A stretch of 64,000 nucleotides of DNA from an uncultured Salinisphaerales bacterium. Lineage in GTDB: Bacteria; Pseudomonadota; Gammaproteobacteria; Nevskiales; CAJXLF01. The notes under the pieces were generated by a model that ran no database searches, was not told the DNA's origin, and saw nothing but the letters and a program-made list of their open reading frames with translations. The position numbers and the translations under genes are program-made. Each line of letters begins with the position of its first letter. The stretch's first letter is position 1. Positions 1-9,471 of this stretch are shown in pieces. The DNA lies in the NCBI GenBank assembly GCA_913055805.1, contig CAJXLF010000001.1, positions 210,761-274,760 on the forward strand. The letters run 5' to 3'.

Positions 1-1265
1 ATGCCCTCGAAGGCGCCGATGTGCACATTGAACTGGCGGCGGACCCGGCAGTAGGCGCCTGTTGCCAGCGCACCGGCTACGGCGCCGCCGGTGGTCATGG
101 AAGGCAGCGAGATGGAGCGGCCCACCGCCAGGCATTCCATCAGCATGCGCCAGCCCTGGCCGGCCATGGCCTTGCCGCCAATGATGTAATCCAGCGGCAC
201 GAACACATCCTTGCCCTGTGTCGGGCCGTTCTGGAAGGGATTGTTCAGCGGGAAATGGCGGCGGCCGATTTCAACACCGGGGGTATTGACGGGAATCAGG
301 GCACAGGTGATGCCCAGGTTGGGATTTTCATCGTCGCTGATCAGGCCCTCGGGATCATAGAGCTTGAAGGCCAGACCCAGGACGGTGGCGACCGGCGCCA
401 GCGTGATGTAGCGCTTGTCCCAGGTCAGTTTCATGCCGATGACTTCCTTGCCCTGCCATTGGCCCTTGCAGACCACACCCTTGTCGGGAATGGCGCCGGC
501 GTCAGAGCCGGCATGCGGGCTGGTCAGCGCGAAGCAGGGGATTTCCCGGCCGTCTGCCAGGCCGGGCAGGTACTGGTTTTTCTGTTCTTCTGTACCGTAT
601 TTGAGCAGCAGCTCAGCGGGGCCGAGGGAATTGGGTACCGCTACCGTGGAAGCAGCGGTAGCGCCGCCGGGGCCGGAGGCTACCTTGGCCAGTACGCAGG
701 AGTGGGCATAGGCCGAGTAATCCAGGCCGCCATACTTCTTGGGGATAATCATGCCGAAGAATTTGTTTTTCTTCAGAAATTCCCAGGCCTGGGGTGGCAG
801 GTCGGCATTCTTGTGGGTGATGTCCCACTCGTCGAGCATTTTGCAGAATTCCTCGACCGGGCCGTCGAGAAAGGCCTTTTCTTCTTCACTCAGTTCGGGG
901 CCGGGCATGGACAGCAGCCGTTGCCAGTTGGGACTGCCGGAAAACAGTTCACCGTCCCACCACACGGTGCCGGCCTCCAGTGCCGTCCGTTCAGTGTCCG
1001 ACATGGTCGGTAGCACCTTGCGGAAAATATCCAGAATGGGTCGGGTCAGGCGCTCGCGGCGGAAATCAACCAGATTCAGCGGAACTGCAATCGCTGCGAA
1101 CAGCAGCCACAGAAACAGATCCCAGGCAAAGCCGCCGTTGCCGAACAGGGTATAGGCGCCCAGAACCACGGCCATCGTGATGCTGCCGGTTTTCAGTGAG
1201 CTGCGCTGATAGCACAGGGTCAGGAAAGCGCCGATGAAAACGATTAACCAAAAAAGAGCGGCCAC
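1..1265 (-). CDS. fadE: Acyl-CoA dehydrogenase FadE, N-terminal half (runs off the window)
   Basis: Catalyses the first, FAD-dependent step of fatty acid beta-oxidation. Reading the minus strand from a GTG at 1265 gives 421 codons without a stop to the window edge. The first ~50 residues are two hydrophobic helices, as in the membrane-associated FadE type. They are followed by a typical FadE sequence (VWWDGELFSG, then KKNKFFGMIIPKKYGG and YSAYAHS). The GTG start is supported by AAGGAGG (complement of 1271-1277) five bases upstream. E. coli FadE is about 814 aa, so roughly half is present. An open plus-strand frame across the same bases is only its antisense shadow. The family assignment is secure; the C-terminal half cannot be checked. 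Confidence 0.93.
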   Translation of the reverse strand, partial: MAALFWLIVFIGAFLTLCYQRSSLKTGSITMAVVLGAYTLFGNGGFAWDLFLWLLFAAIAVPLNLVDFRRERLTRPILDIFRKVLPTMSDTERTALEAGTVWWDGELFSGSPNWQRLLSMPGPELSEEEKAFLDGPVEEFCKMLDEWDITHKNADLPPQAWEFLKKNKFFGMIIPKKYGGLDYSAYAHSCVLAKVASGPGGATAASTVAVPNSLGPAELLLKYGTEEQKNQYLPGLADGREIPCFALTSPHAGSDAGAIPDKGVVCKGQWQGKEVIGMKLTWDKRYITLAPVATVLGLAFKLYDPEGLISDDENPNLGITCALIPVNTPGVEIGRRHFPLNNPFQNGPTQGKDVFVPLDYIIGGKAMAGQGWRMLMECLAVGRSISLPSMTTGGAVAGALATGAYCRVRRQFNVHIGAFEG

Positions 1266-1382
1266 GTGAACCTCCTTCGCCGGCGTATGGCGCTGCCATC
1301 CACCTGTCAGTTTTTTGCAGTGAACCCGGACCCTGAAGCATAGGCAATGCGGCAAGGGCCTGCAATCATGCCGGCGGTGCGG

Positions 1383-2393
1383 TCAGGACAACTGTTTGCT
1401 GCGGTATTCGCTGGGGGACAGGGCTGTCCAGCGCTTGAACGCGCGGGTGAAACTGGAGGTGTCGGAAAAGCCCAGCAGGTAGGTGATTTCGCTGATGCTG
1501 TAGCTGCTGTCCGCCATATAGGACAGGGCCAGATCGTGGCGGGTCTTGTTGAGGATTTCCTTGTAGGAAGTGTTCTCGGCACTGAGCTTGCGTTGCAGAT
1601 TGCGCAGGCTCATGTGCAGCCCGTCTGCGATTTTTTCCTGCGAAGGTTCGCCGTGCGGAAGCTGTTCCACCAGCAGGGCATGCACACGATTGGCAATATT
1701 ACTGCGTTCGAAATGCGCCAGATAACGGGCCAGAACCTCGTCGTTATGCCGGGCCAGTTCAGCGTTGGCCGAGGGCAGCGGCGCGTCCAGCAAGGCGGCG
1801 TCCAGATACATGGCGGTTTCATCCGCGTCGAAATCGATCGGCGCCTTGAACACTTTTTCAAAGACGGTGGTATCCGGTGGCGCCGGCCGCCGCAGCCGGA
1901 TCCGGCTGGCCCGGAAATGCTTGCCGTAGAGGGCGCGGCACAAACGGATCAGCACCGACATCATGGCATCCAGGGCCTCGTCAGTAGGCTGGATGTCGCC
2001 AGAGAGATTCTGTATCTCGAACTTGTAGTCGCTGCCGGCCGGAACGAAGCTCAGCTCGGCGGCGTCGCTGACAATACGGAAGTAGCGGATCAGCCGCTCG
2101 AAAACTTCCTTGAGTGTGGGGCTGGCCAGCAGCGAATAGCCCATGGCGTGGAAGGTTGTCTGATTGACATGCCGACCCACTTCCAGGCCCAGGCAGGGGT
2201 CGCCCGTCGCTTCTACAGAGAGGCGCCAGAGACGGCTGGTCTGCTCCAGCGGGTAGCGTGCGTTCGGGTCCTTGAGCGCCTCCATATCCATGCCGGCCCG
2301 GCTGAAAAGGGCATGGCTGTCCAGGCCCTGCTCATCAAGTGTGACCTTGATGGCCTTGGCCCAACTGCTCAGGGATGTGGCGTTCAATGGCAT
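1383..2393 (-). CDS. AraC-family transcriptional regulator
   Basis: 336 aa. The N-terminal ~210 residues match the arabinose-binding-like sensor domain common in AraC regulators of lipid and hydrocarbon genes (WRLSVEATGDPCLGLEVG, then YSLLASPTLKEVFERLIRYF). The last ~100 residues hold the double helix-turn-helix (KIADGLHMSLRNLQRKL and ISEITYLLGFSDTSSFTRAF). It is divergent from the fatty acid desaturase at 2529, with a 135-bp shared promoter region, so that desaturase is its likeliest target. The effector is unknown; a fatty acid or derivative is an inference from context. ATG start taken at 2393. Confidence 0.9.
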   Translation of the reverse strand: MPLNATSLSSWAKAIKVTLDEQGLDSHALFSRAGMDMEALKDPNARYPLEQTSRLWRLSVEATGDPCLGLEVGRHVNQTTFHAMGYSLLASPTLKEVFERLIRYFRIVSDAAELSFVPAGSDYKFEIQNLSGDIQPTDEALDAMMSVLIRLCRALYGKHFRASRIRLRRPAPPDTTVFEKVFKAPIDFDADETAMYLDAALLDAPLPSANAELARHNDEVLARYLAHFERSNIANRVHALLVEQLPHGEPSQEKIADGLHMSLRNLQRKLSAENTSYKEILNKTRHDLALSYMADSSYSISEITYLLGFSDTSSFTRAFKRWTALSPSEYRSKQLS

Positions 2394-2425
2394 GCGCGAA
2401 GCTTAGAACCGAAACGAAATCTTGT

Positions 2426-2441
2426 CACTTTTGGTCAAGTG
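2426..2441. promoter_or_regulatory. Possible operator between AraC regulator and desaturase
   Basis: An inverted repeat CACTT-N6-AAGTG lies in the 135-bp divergent intergenic region. AraC proteins usually bind near their divergent targets, so this is a candidate site. The repeat is short and could be chance. Confidence 0.25.
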
Positions 2442-2528
2442 GTTGGCGTTTACGGCCCAGCCTTGTTTGCGCTTTCTCCCTAAAGTAACGCTCAAGCAAA
2501 CCACTCTTGTAGAAGCTCAGGAGATCAC

Positions 2529-3647
2529 ATGAGTCAGCCTACTCTTACCAAGCCGGTCGCCCGGATGAGCGATGCGGAAAAAACCGCCCATATCAAGAAG
2601 GTCGTATTGCAGGCCGGCCAGGAATTGCGCGAGAAGCATCCCTGGTTACTGCACCAGAACACTATCGGCGTGGCAATCATGGCTTTTGCCGTAGCTGGCA
2701 TGCTGGGCTGCGCGGCCCTGTATTATTTCGACCTGCTGCCATGGTGGGCCTGCATTCCGCTGGTGGCGATGTTCGCTTCACTGACGCATGAGCTGGAGCA
2801 CGACCTGATCCATCTCATGTACTTCCGTAACAAGCCCTGGGCCAATGATCTGATGCTGCTGATTGGCTGGATTACCCGTCCCAGCACCATCAGTCCCTTT
2901 GTTCGCCGCCGCATGCATCTGCATCACCACAAGCATGCCGGCACCGATTCCGACCTGGAAGAACGCGGCATCACCAACGGTGAACGCTGGGGCCTGAAGC
3001 GTGTGCTGATGATGGGCGATGCCATGCTGGCCGTGTATCTGCGTCCCTTCAAGATGCGTGGCATGGTGCGTGAGTACATCAAGGCGCAGAAACCGCAGTC
3101 CAAGGCGGAGGTAAAAGCTCTGGTGCGTGAGCAGTTGTCCACCTTCATGCCGCTTGGCTATATCCATTACACCCTGCTGCACGGCTTTGTCCTGTTCCAC
3201 GCGGTGAGCTTTGGCGCCCAATGGCTGGGCATGCCGATTGTCTGGCCCGAGTTCGTACTGAGTTTCATGCAGGTTGTGAATTTTCTGGCGGTCGTCTGGC
3301 TGCTTCCGAATGTGATTCGCACCTTCTCGCTGCATTTCGTCAGTTCCAACATGCATTACTTCGGCGACATCGAGGACGGCAACATCATGCAGCAGTGCCA
3401 GGTATGGAACGCCTGGTGGCTGGCGCCGTTCCATCTGTTCTGTTTCAACTTCGGCAGTACGCATGCCATTCATCACTTCGTGGTGAAGGAACCGTTCTAT
3501 ATTCGCCAGTGGACCGCGCCCACCGCACACAAGGTGCTGCGCGAGATGGGGGTGCGTTTCAATGATTTCGGTTCGCTGCGTCGCGCCAACCGCTGGGACA
3601 GGGACTATCGCCCCGGCCGGCAGCAGGATCAATTGCAGGCCGCCTGA
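2529..3647 (+). CDS. Membrane fatty acid desaturase
   Basis: 372 aa integral membrane di-iron enzyme of the fatty acid desaturase superfamily, predicted to introduce a double bond into an acyl chain. Three histidine clusters are visible: HELEHDLIH (about 87-95), HLHHHKH (130-136) and HAIHH (312-316). Hydrophobic segments lie at about 45-85, 105-115, 205-230 and 240-270. It lacks the AlkB-type alkane hydroxylase boxes, so desaturase is preferred over alkane monooxygenase. AGGAG five bases before the ATG supports the start. It is divergent from an AraC regulator and followed by a strong terminator, so it is probably a single-gene unit. Substrate and regiospecificity cannot be read from the sequence. 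Confidence 0.88.
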   Translation: MSQPTLTKPVARMSDAEKTAHIKKVVLQAGQELREKHPWLLHQNTIGVAIMAFAVAGMLGCAALYYFDLLPWWACIPLVAMFASLTHELEHDLIHLMYFRNKPWANDLMLLIGWITRPSTISPFVRRRMHLHHHKHAGTDSDLEERGITNGERWGLKRVLMMGDAMLAVYLRPFKMRGMVREYIKAQKPQSKAEVKALVREQLSTFMPLGYIHYTLLHGFVLFHAVSFGAQWLGMPIVWPEFVLSFMQVVNFLAVVWLLPNVIRTFSLHFVSSNMHYFGDIEDGNIMQQCQVWNAWWLAPFHLFCFNFGSTHAIHHFVVKEPFYIRQWTAPTAHKVLREMGVRFNDFGSLRRANRWDRDYRPGRQQDQLQAA

Positions 3648-3694
3648 GCGTATCGCACACTCTTACCCAGTTGCCTTTGTTGAAAAGGCATTCA

Positions 3695-3719
3695 GGGCGA
3701 CCATGCGGTCGCCCTTTTT
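3695..3719 (+). terminator. Rho-independent terminator after the desaturase
   Basis: Perfect 8-bp stem GGGCGACC / GGTCGCCC with an ATGC loop, followed by five T. It lies 48 bp after the desaturase stop. Confidence 0.9.
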
Positions 3720-3778
3720 AATGGGTTGAATGGGTCACTTCCGCGGCGGACTCAAGCAGAGGTTCCCTGTCCGGTAAG

Positions 3779-6490
3779 ATGGGGGGCATGAAAGCAGATT
3801 CCATTGATGAACTCTTCAACGCCAAGGATCAGCCACTGCGCGAGGATGTGCGCCTGCTTGGCAGCCTGTTGGGTGAGGTGCTGAAAGAGCAGGGTGGAGA
3901 TGCCCTGTTCCAGCAGGTAGAAGCGGTGCGCAAGGCGGCGCGCCGTTACCGGCAGGGCGAGGCTGCGGCTGAAGATGAGCTGCATGCATTGCTCAAACCG
4001 CTAGATGCTGATGCTGCGGCTACCCTGGTGCGGGCTTTCTCCGCCTACTTTTTTGTGGTTAATATGGCCGAGCGTATTCACCGTCTGCGGCGTGCCGTGA
4101 ATTACCGACGTGAACAGCAGGCGCAACCGGGTAGCTGGGAAGCCGTGATTGATACCCTGGCAGCGGAAGGTATGTCACCTGAAGCGCTGCAGGACTGCGT
4201 GGCCAAGCTCAAGCTATGCCCCGTGTTTACGGCTCACCCTACCGAGGCTACGCGGCGTTCGTTGCTGGTGAAGGAGCAGCGCATCGCCCGGGCGCTCATG
4301 GATCGACTTTCTTTCGATGCCGATCCGGCGGCGATTCAGGCGCAGGTGCGTAATGAAATCACCACCGCCTGGCAGACCGAGGAGCAGCTTTCGGTGCGTC
4401 CCAGCGTGGCCGATGAAGTCGAGCATGTGCTGTTCTACCTCAGCGAAGTGATCTATCGGGTAGTGCCGCGCGTCTACGGAAATCTCGAAGCAGCGTTGAA
4501 AAAGCAGGGCGCACTGGCTGAGCCAGTACCGGCATTTCTGTCCTTTGGCTCCTGGGTAGGCGGCGACATGGACGGTAACCCGAATGTGGGTGCGCATACC
4601 ATCCGGGACACGCTCGCGCGTCATCAGGAGCTGTGCCTGAAGAAATACCGCGCCGAGGTGACCGAGTTATTCGGTTATCTCACCCAGTCGACTTCACTGA
4701 TTGAGGTCGAGCCGGAGGTGCTTGCCCGCATTGAGGATTATCGCAAGCAGATGCCGGGTATTTTCGCCGAAATCCCCGAACGCTATCACCAGATGCCCTA
4801 CCGGTTGCTGCTGTGGTTTATGGCCCGGCGCCTGGATGCGGGGCTGGCGGCCGAGGCGCAGGCGTATGCAGATGTGCAGGAATTGCTCGGTGACCTGCGC
4901 CTGATTCTGCGTAGCCTGGAAGGACACAAGGGAAAAAACGCGGGCGCCTACAGGGTGCGCCGCTTGCTGCGGCGGGTTGAGACTTTCGGTTTTCATCTGG
5001 CCACGCTGGATGTGCGTCAGCATGCCGATGTGCATCGTCACGCCGCAGGCCAGGTTCTGGGGGTAGATAACTTTGCCGGGCTGGACAGCGATCAGCGTAC
5101 GCAGCATCTGCAACAGGCCCTGCAAGAGAAAATTTCTGCGCCCGAACATGCCGATGAAAAAACCGCAAACAGCCTTGAGGTGATGCGAGCGATCGCCGGG
5201 GCGCGTCAACAGTATGGTGATGCCGCGGTCGGGCTTTATATCATCAGCATGGCGCGCGCGGCCGACGATGCCCTGGCGGTTCTGGCTCTGGCCAGGGCGG
5301 CGGATGCCCGGGGGCAGAACGATGCAGTGGCACTGGATATCGCTCCCTTGTTCGAGACAGTCGACGATCTGGCCAATGCGCGCAGTGTGCTGGAAACCCT
5401 GTGGGCGGATGACTTGTACCGTGAGCATCTGCGGCGTCGCGGAGACGTTCAGTACGTGATGCTCGGTTATTCAGACAGCAACAAGGACAGTGGTCTGGCG
5501 TCCTCGCGCTGGGCCTTGCATCTCGCGCAGCGGGAAATTCTTGATGCCGCGGCGCGGGCGGGACTCGGCGTGACATTGTTTCATGGCCGTGGTGGCACCA
5601 TCAGCCGGGGTGGCGGCAAGCCACGCGAGGCGATTCTGGCCGAGCCGCCAGGCGCCATCAATGGTTGTCTACGTCTGACCGAGCAGGGCGAAATCATTCA
5701 CGGTAAATACGGTTTGCGTGGTCTGGGGGTGCGTACCCTGGAACTCATGGGCGGTGCGGTGCTGGAGCGTCTCGGCCCCGGTGAAACTGCGGGCGCCGAT
5801 AACCCGCATTGGTTTGCCGCCATGCGCCAGGTAGCGGAAGCTAGCCGCCGGCATTATCGCGGTCTTGTTTACGAGCATCCGGATTTTCTGACCTATTTCC
5901 GCGAAGCCACGCCGATTGATGTGATTGAACGCATGACCGTTGGTTCGCGTCCGTCACGGCGCAGCGGACAGGCCGGTATCGAGGATCTGCGCGCCATCCC
6001 CTGGGTTTTTTCCTGGACGCAGTCACGGCATTTGTTGCCCGGCTGGTTCGGGGTGGGTGCCGGACTCGAGGCAGCCGAGGCCGAGGTCGGTATAGAGACG
6101 CTGCGGGAAATGAGCAGGCAATGGTATTTCTTTAATAACCTGTTGTCGGATGCGGAAATGGGTCTGGCCAAGGCGGATCTGGATATCGCCCGCCGTTATG
6201 CGGGTTTGTGTACCTCGGTCGGCGCGTCCATGTTTTCGCTCATAGAAGAGGAATATGAACGCACCCGGCGGATGATCTGCCGTATTCGTGAAACCGATGC
6301 GTTGCTTGGTCAGGACGCAGTACTCAGGCGCGCGCTGGAATTGCGCAATCCCTATGTCGACCCGATGAGTCTGGTGCAGGTGGAATTGCTACGGCGGTGG
6401 CGACAGACCGACAGGCAGGATGATGCGCTGGAGCGTGCCCTGCTTACCACCGTTCACGGCATCGCCCGCGGCATGCAGAACACGGGCTGA
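3779..6490 (+). CDS. ppc: Phosphoenolpyruvate carboxylase
   Basis: Carboxylates PEP with bicarbonate to oxaloacetate, refilling the TCA cycle. 903 aa, close to the bacterial norm of about 880-930. The family signatures are all present: FTAHPTEATRRS with the catalytic His, GGDMDGNPNV, LGYSDSNKDSGL, the glycine-rich FHGRGGTISRGGG loop, and a C terminus ending in NTG, like the conserved tail asparagine-threonine-glycine that forms part of the active/allosteric region. An alternative ATG lies three codons in (3788); neither start has a clear Shine-Dalgarno sequence. It stands alone between a terminator and the rubredoxin promoter. Confidence 0.97.
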   Translation: MGGMKADSIDELFNAKDQPLREDVRLLGSLLGEVLKEQGGDALFQQVEAVRKAARRYRQGEAAAEDELHALLKPLDADAAATLVRAFSAYFFVVNMAERIHRLRRAVNYRREQQAQPGSWEAVIDTLAAEGMSPEALQDCVAKLKLCPVFTAHPTEATRRSLLVKEQRIARALMDRLSFDADPAAIQAQVRNEITTAWQTEEQLSVRPSVADEVEHVLFYLSEVIYRVVPRVYGNLEAALKKQGALAEPVPAFLSFGSWVGGDMDGNPNVGAHTIRDTLARHQELCLKKYRAEVTELFGYLTQSTSLIEVEPEVLARIEDYRKQMPGIFAEIPERYHQMPYRLLLWFMARRLDAGLAAEAQAYADVQELLGDLRLILRSLEGHKGKNAGAYRVRRLLRRVETFGFHLATLDVRQHADVHRHAAGQVLGVDNFAGLDSDQRTQHLQQALQEKISAPEHADEKTANSLEVMRAIAGARQQYGDAAVGLYIISMARAADDALAVLALARAADARGQNDAVALDIAPLFETVDDLANARSVLETLWADDLYREHLRRRGDVQYVMLGYSDSNKDSGLASSRWALHLAQREILDAAARAGLGVTLFHGRGGTISRGGGKPREAILAEPPGAINGCLRLTEQGEIIHGKYGLRGLGVRTLELMGGAVLERLGPGETAGADNPHWFAAMRQVAEASRRHYRGLVYEHPDFLTYFREATPIDVIERMTVGSRPSRRSGQAGIEDLRAIPWVFSWTQSRHLLPGWFGVGAGLEAAEAEVGIETLREMSRQWYFFNNLLSDAEMGLAKADLDIARRYAGLCTSVGASMFSLIEEEYERTRRMICRIRETDALLGQDAVLRRALELRNPYVDPMSLVQVELLRRWRQTDRQDDALERALLTTVHGIARGMQNTG

Positions 6491-6493
6491 TTT

Positions 6494-6522
6494 TTGTCAG
6501 TCGTAGTCAGGCGCGGCATAAT
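6494..6522 (+). promoter_or_regulatory. Sigma-70-like promoter upstream of rubredoxin
   Basis: TTGTCA, 17-bp spacer, CATAAT, directly after the ppc stop and ~115 bp before the rubredoxin ATG. It is a good match by eye; transcription is not proven. Confidence 0.5.
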
Positions 6523-6636
6523 AGCGGCCTCATTTCCCCCTCAGAACCACTGTTCGGTGCCTGCCGCTCACTGGCCTTTGGGGTACATACATCCGGTCCG
6601 AGTCGCCGGAATACACGATGATCTGGAGGGAATCCC

Positions 6637-6807
6637 ATGAAGAAGTGGGAATGTGTTGTTTGCGGCCTGATTTATGACGAGGCCGAGGGTTGGCCTGACG
6701 ATGGCATTGAGCCTGGCACGCGCTGGGAAGATGTACCCGAAGACTGGACCTGCCCGGATTGCGGCGCCACCAAATCCGATTTTGAAATGGTGGAAGTCGC
6801 TGCCTGA
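6637..6807 (+). CDS. Rubredoxin
   Basis: A 56-aa protein: a one-iron electron carrier with iron held by four cysteines. Both CxxC pairs are visible ([12 protein letters not shown] and [13 protein letters not shown]), with the conserved aromatic residues and the [11 protein letters not shown] segment. GGAGGG lies seven bases before the ATG. Rubredoxins of this type hand electrons to membrane di-iron oxygenases such as alkane hydroxylases or act in peroxide defence. No such partner or rubredoxin reductase is adjacent, so the partner is unknown. The downstream hydrolase begins almost at its stop codon and is probably co-transcribed. Confidence 0.95.
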   Translation: MKKWECVVCGLIYDEAEGWPDDGIEPGTRWEDVPEDWTCPDCGATKSDFEMVEVAA

Positions 6808-6838
6808 GGCGGGGGTGGATCCACTGGTGGATACTTCG

Positions 6839-7519
6839 ATGGAAAAACGCCGGCTCAAATTGCCGGAGCGTTCAGTCGACGTCGAAGTCTATCTGCCGGC
6901 CGGGGAGCATGCGGCACCCGGCATTCTCCTTCTGCACGAGCTTTATGGGCTGGTCGACTGGTATCGCAAGGATGCCGCCGACCTGGCCAGCCGCGGCTAT
7001 CTGGTCTACGTGCCTGATCTCTATACCGACGGTGCGGCGCGTTATTGCATCCGCGCCATGGTGCATGCGGCGGGGCGTAACAACCGGGCCGACAGTCCGG
7101 TGAATCTCGAAGTGCATGCCATGCTGGATGCGCTCAAGGACGATCCGCTGTGTAACGGCCGGCTCGGCATGCTCGGCGCCTGCCTGACCGGTGGTTTTGT
7201 GCTGCAGATGGCCCGGCGCGATGACATGCTGGCGCCGGTGGTGTATCACCATTCCCTCGGCCTGCAGGGCGCCGGGGTGGCAAAGGGTGAGAACCTTGAC
7301 GAGGTTCGTGTACTGCAGGGTCACTGGTCCCGGCTGGACCCCTTCTGTCCGGCCAGGCGCCGGAACCGCCTGCTGGGTGAGCTCGGCGACCGTGCGGAAG
7401 CCTATCTGTACAACATGCCGCACGGATTTCGCAGTGTCAGCCGCCATCTGCCGGATTCAAAGCGGGTCTGGCAGCGTACCCTGGATTTCTTCGCGCGCGA
7501 ATTGCGGCCAGGACACTGA
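6839..7519 (+). CDS. Dienelactone hydrolase family protein
   Basis: About 226 aa alpha/beta hydrolase of the dienelactone hydrolase type. HELYG near the N terminus, a nucleophile elbow GACLTGG with Cys as nucleophile, and MPHGF near the C terminus carrying the catalytic His are visible. The family hydrolyses enol-lactones in aromatic catabolism, but many members are generic esterases, and no chlorocatechol or catechol genes are nearby. The frame is open upstream: in-frame GTG codons at 6815 and 6827 are alternative starts, the first preceded by GAGG at the rubredoxin stop. The ATG is preceded by GGTGG. Confidence 0.8.
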   Translation: MEKRRLKLPERSVDVEVYLPAGEHAAPGILLLHELYGLVDWYRKDAADLASRGYLVYVPDLYTDGAARYCIRAMVHAAGRNNRADSPVNLEVHAMLDALKDDPLCNGRLGMLGACLTGGFVLQMARRDDMLAPVVYHHSLGLQGAGVAKGENLDEVRVLQGHWSRLDPFCPARRRNRLLGELGDRAEAYLYNMPHGFRSVSRHLPDSKRVWQRTLDFFARELRPGH

Positions 7520-7581
7520 CCAACCCGGAACTCCGGCCCGTGCTGATAGTCACAATAAAAGATTCGCCGCCGGAGTCTTTT

Positions 7582-8619
7582 ATGCGTTCCTATTTTCATC
7601 AGTCTTCAGGTTTGCGCATCGGCCTGCTGGTCGCCGTGCTGGCCGCGCTGGCGCTGTTGGCGCCCCAGGTTGCGGGCGCCGATTCCATCAAGAATCAGCT
7701 GCAGGTCGAAATACAGGAATGGCCGGTACCCTGGGAGGCCAGTCGCCCGCGCGATCCTGCGGTGGCGAGTGACGGGCGTATCTGGTTTGTAGGCCAGGTC
7801 GGCGATTACGCCGCCTGGTTTGATCCCGACAAGGGAAGCTTTGAGAAAATTGACCTGGGTGCGCATACCGGTCCGCATAATCTGATTGTCGGCTCGGAGG
7901 GGTATATCTGGTATGCCGGCAACCGGGATCGGCATATTGGCCGCATCGACCCGAAAACGGGCGAAATTCTGCGAATCGACATGCCGGAGGATGCAGCCAA
8001 AGACCCGCACACCCTGATTGAGGATGGCCAGGGCCATATCTGGTTTACGGTACAGCATGGCAATTTCATTGGCCGCCTGCACAAGAAAACGCAGAAGGTG
8101 AATCTGCTGCCGGTGCCGACGCGCAATGCGCGGCCTTACGGGATTATCTCTGATCCGCAGGGGCGGCCCTGGGTGGCGCTGCTGGGGACCAACAAGCTGG
8201 CAACCGTTGATCCGGAGAACATGAAACTGAGCGAAATCAGCTTGCCGCGGGAGGATGCCCGCCCGCGGCGAATCGCACGCACCAGTGATGGGAATATCTG
8301 GTATGTCGACAATGCGCAGGGCTATCTGGGCCGCTACAACCCCAGGACCGGTAAATTCCGTGAGTGGAAAACCCCCAGCGAGCACGGCGGGCCTTACGCG
8401 ATGGCAGTCGATGCCAGCGATCGCATCTGGTTTGTGGAAACCATCCCGCAACCCAATCTGTTTGTCGGTTTCGATACGGACAGCAAGGAATTCATCAGCC
8501 TCAAGGCTATTCCCAGCGGTGGCGGCAGTGTGCGTCACATGGTGTTTGACGCGGCGAGCAATTCGATCTGGTTCGGCACGGACACCGGTAATCTTGGACA
8601 GGCGCGTTTGCCGGACTAA
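7582..8619 (+). CDS. Exported Vgb-like beta-propeller (streptogramin lyase-like) protein
   Basis: 345 aa. The start at 7582 gives a classic Sec signal peptide (MRSYF..., hydrophobic core, then VAGADS cleavage region); an in-frame start at 7540 would bury it. The rest consists of repeated blades with motifs such as GRIWFVGQVG, GYIWYAGNRD, GHIWFTVQHG, GNIWYVDN and RIWFVET, the pattern of the virginiamycin B lyase-like seven-bladed propeller. Family members range from streptogramin lyases to uncharacterised periplasmic proteins. An antibiotic role should not be assumed. Its stop overlaps the stop of the convergent MipA-like gene by three bases. Confidence 0.82.
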   Translation: MRSYFHQSSGLRIGLLVAVLAALALLAPQVAGADSIKNQLQVEIQEWPVPWEASRPRDPAVASDGRIWFVGQVGDYAAWFDPDKGSFEKIDLGAHTGPHNLIVGSEGYIWYAGNRDRHIGRIDPKTGEILRIDMPEDAAKDPHTLIEDGQGHIWFTVQHGNFIGRLHKKTQKVNLLPVPTRNARPYGIISDPQGRPWVALLGTNKLATVDPENMKLSEISLPREDARPRRIARTSDGNIWYVDNAQGYLGRYNPRTGKFREWKTPSEHGGPYAMAVDASDRIWFVETIPQPNLFVGFDTDSKEFISLKAIPSGGGSVRHMVFDAASNSIWFGTDTGNLGQARLPD

Positions 8620-9467
8620 TCTTCTTTGCTGACCTCGACGAGCTCGTCAGAGACTTTCAGCACCCAGGAAACGGCGAAGCCGGCGGTAAAGTTGCTCTTG
8701 TCGCGTACCAGCGGGCTGTCCTCGAATGCAGCGCCATCGAGCGTGTCCCATTTCACAAAGCCGCCCAGCCACATTTTTCCGAAACGCTTGCTCAGCGCCG
8801 CAGTGACCTGGGCGCCGGCATAGCCACTGTCAGCGTCGTAGGCCGGTCGTCCGGGACGCGCGAACTCAGGCTCCACGCCAAAGAAATACTGATGAAAGTC
8901 GGCATCCCCGAAAATGGGGCCGGTGTGCAGGCCGAGCTGCCAGCCTGTGTAACCGAAAGGATCGGCGACATCGAGATTGACCTGGGGCTGGGTAATCCAG
9001 CCCACATGCTCGAATTCGGTATTAATGGCCGCCCGTAGTGGCAGACGCAATTCCACCCGCATCTGTTCGTCGGCTGACTGCCAGGCGTGATACTTGAGCA
9101 CCGGCCCCAGTTCGAGTGTCGGCTCGAGATCATCCATGCCTTCGCGGGCTTCATTCTCGTCGCTGTCCACCGGTACCGAGCCATTGAGGCTGATGTCCAG
9201 TTCCCAGCGTTCCGACTCGAACAGCCGTCCGCGAATACTCTCCCGGTCAACGCGCAGGAATTCACCCCGGTAAACGAAGTAGGGAATCGGCAGGGCGAAG
9301 CTGCTGCGTTCATCCGAACCCCGGTAATCCGGAAAATTCACCACACCGAAGCCGGCGCCAGCCTCCCATAAGGGTTTTTGCTCCGCCGTCGCGGTACCGC
9401 TGAACAGAATGAGGCCGGCCAGTCCGGCGAGCAGTCGCAAAGCGAGCTGGCAAAGGGCGCGATGCAT
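8616..9467 (-). CDS. MipA/OmpV family outer membrane protein
   Basis: 283 aa with a Sec signal peptide (hydrophobic LLAGLAGLILFSG followed by TATAEQ). The mature part begins WEAGAGFGVVNFPDYRGSD, the hallmark opening of MipA/OmpV proteins, which form small outer membrane barrels or scaffold murein enzymes. Alternating hydrophobic strands and an aromatic C-terminal region fit a barrel. It starts 4 bp after the stop of the permease at 9472 and is probably its operon partner. Confidence 0.85.
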   Translation of the reverse strand: MHRALCQLALRLLAGLAGLILFSGTATAEQKPLWEAGAGFGVVNFPDYRGSDERSSFALPIPYFVYRGEFLRVDRESIRGRLFESERWELDISLNGSVPVDSDENEAREGMDDLEPTLELGPVLKYHAWQSADEQMRVELRLPLRAAINTEFEHVGWITQPQVNLDVADPFGYTGWQLGLHTGPIFGDADFHQYFFGVEPEFARPGRPAYDADSGYAGAQVTAALSKRFGKMWLGGFVKWDTLDGAAFEDSPLVRDKSNFTAGFAVSWVLKVSDELVEVSKED

Positions 9468-9471
9468 TGAG

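Noticed and set aside
21..1013. 330-codon plus-strand open frame
   Set aside because: Antisense of fadE, which has a ribosome site and family motifs.
2529..3647. Alkane 1-monooxygenase (AlkB) for the three-His-box protein
   Set aside because: The box sequences are those of fatty acid desaturases, and the AlkB-specific motifs are missing.
7582..8619. Streptogramin resistance gene
   Set aside because: The propeller resembles virginiamycin B lyase but has a signal peptide and no resistance context; most such relatives are not resistance enzymes.
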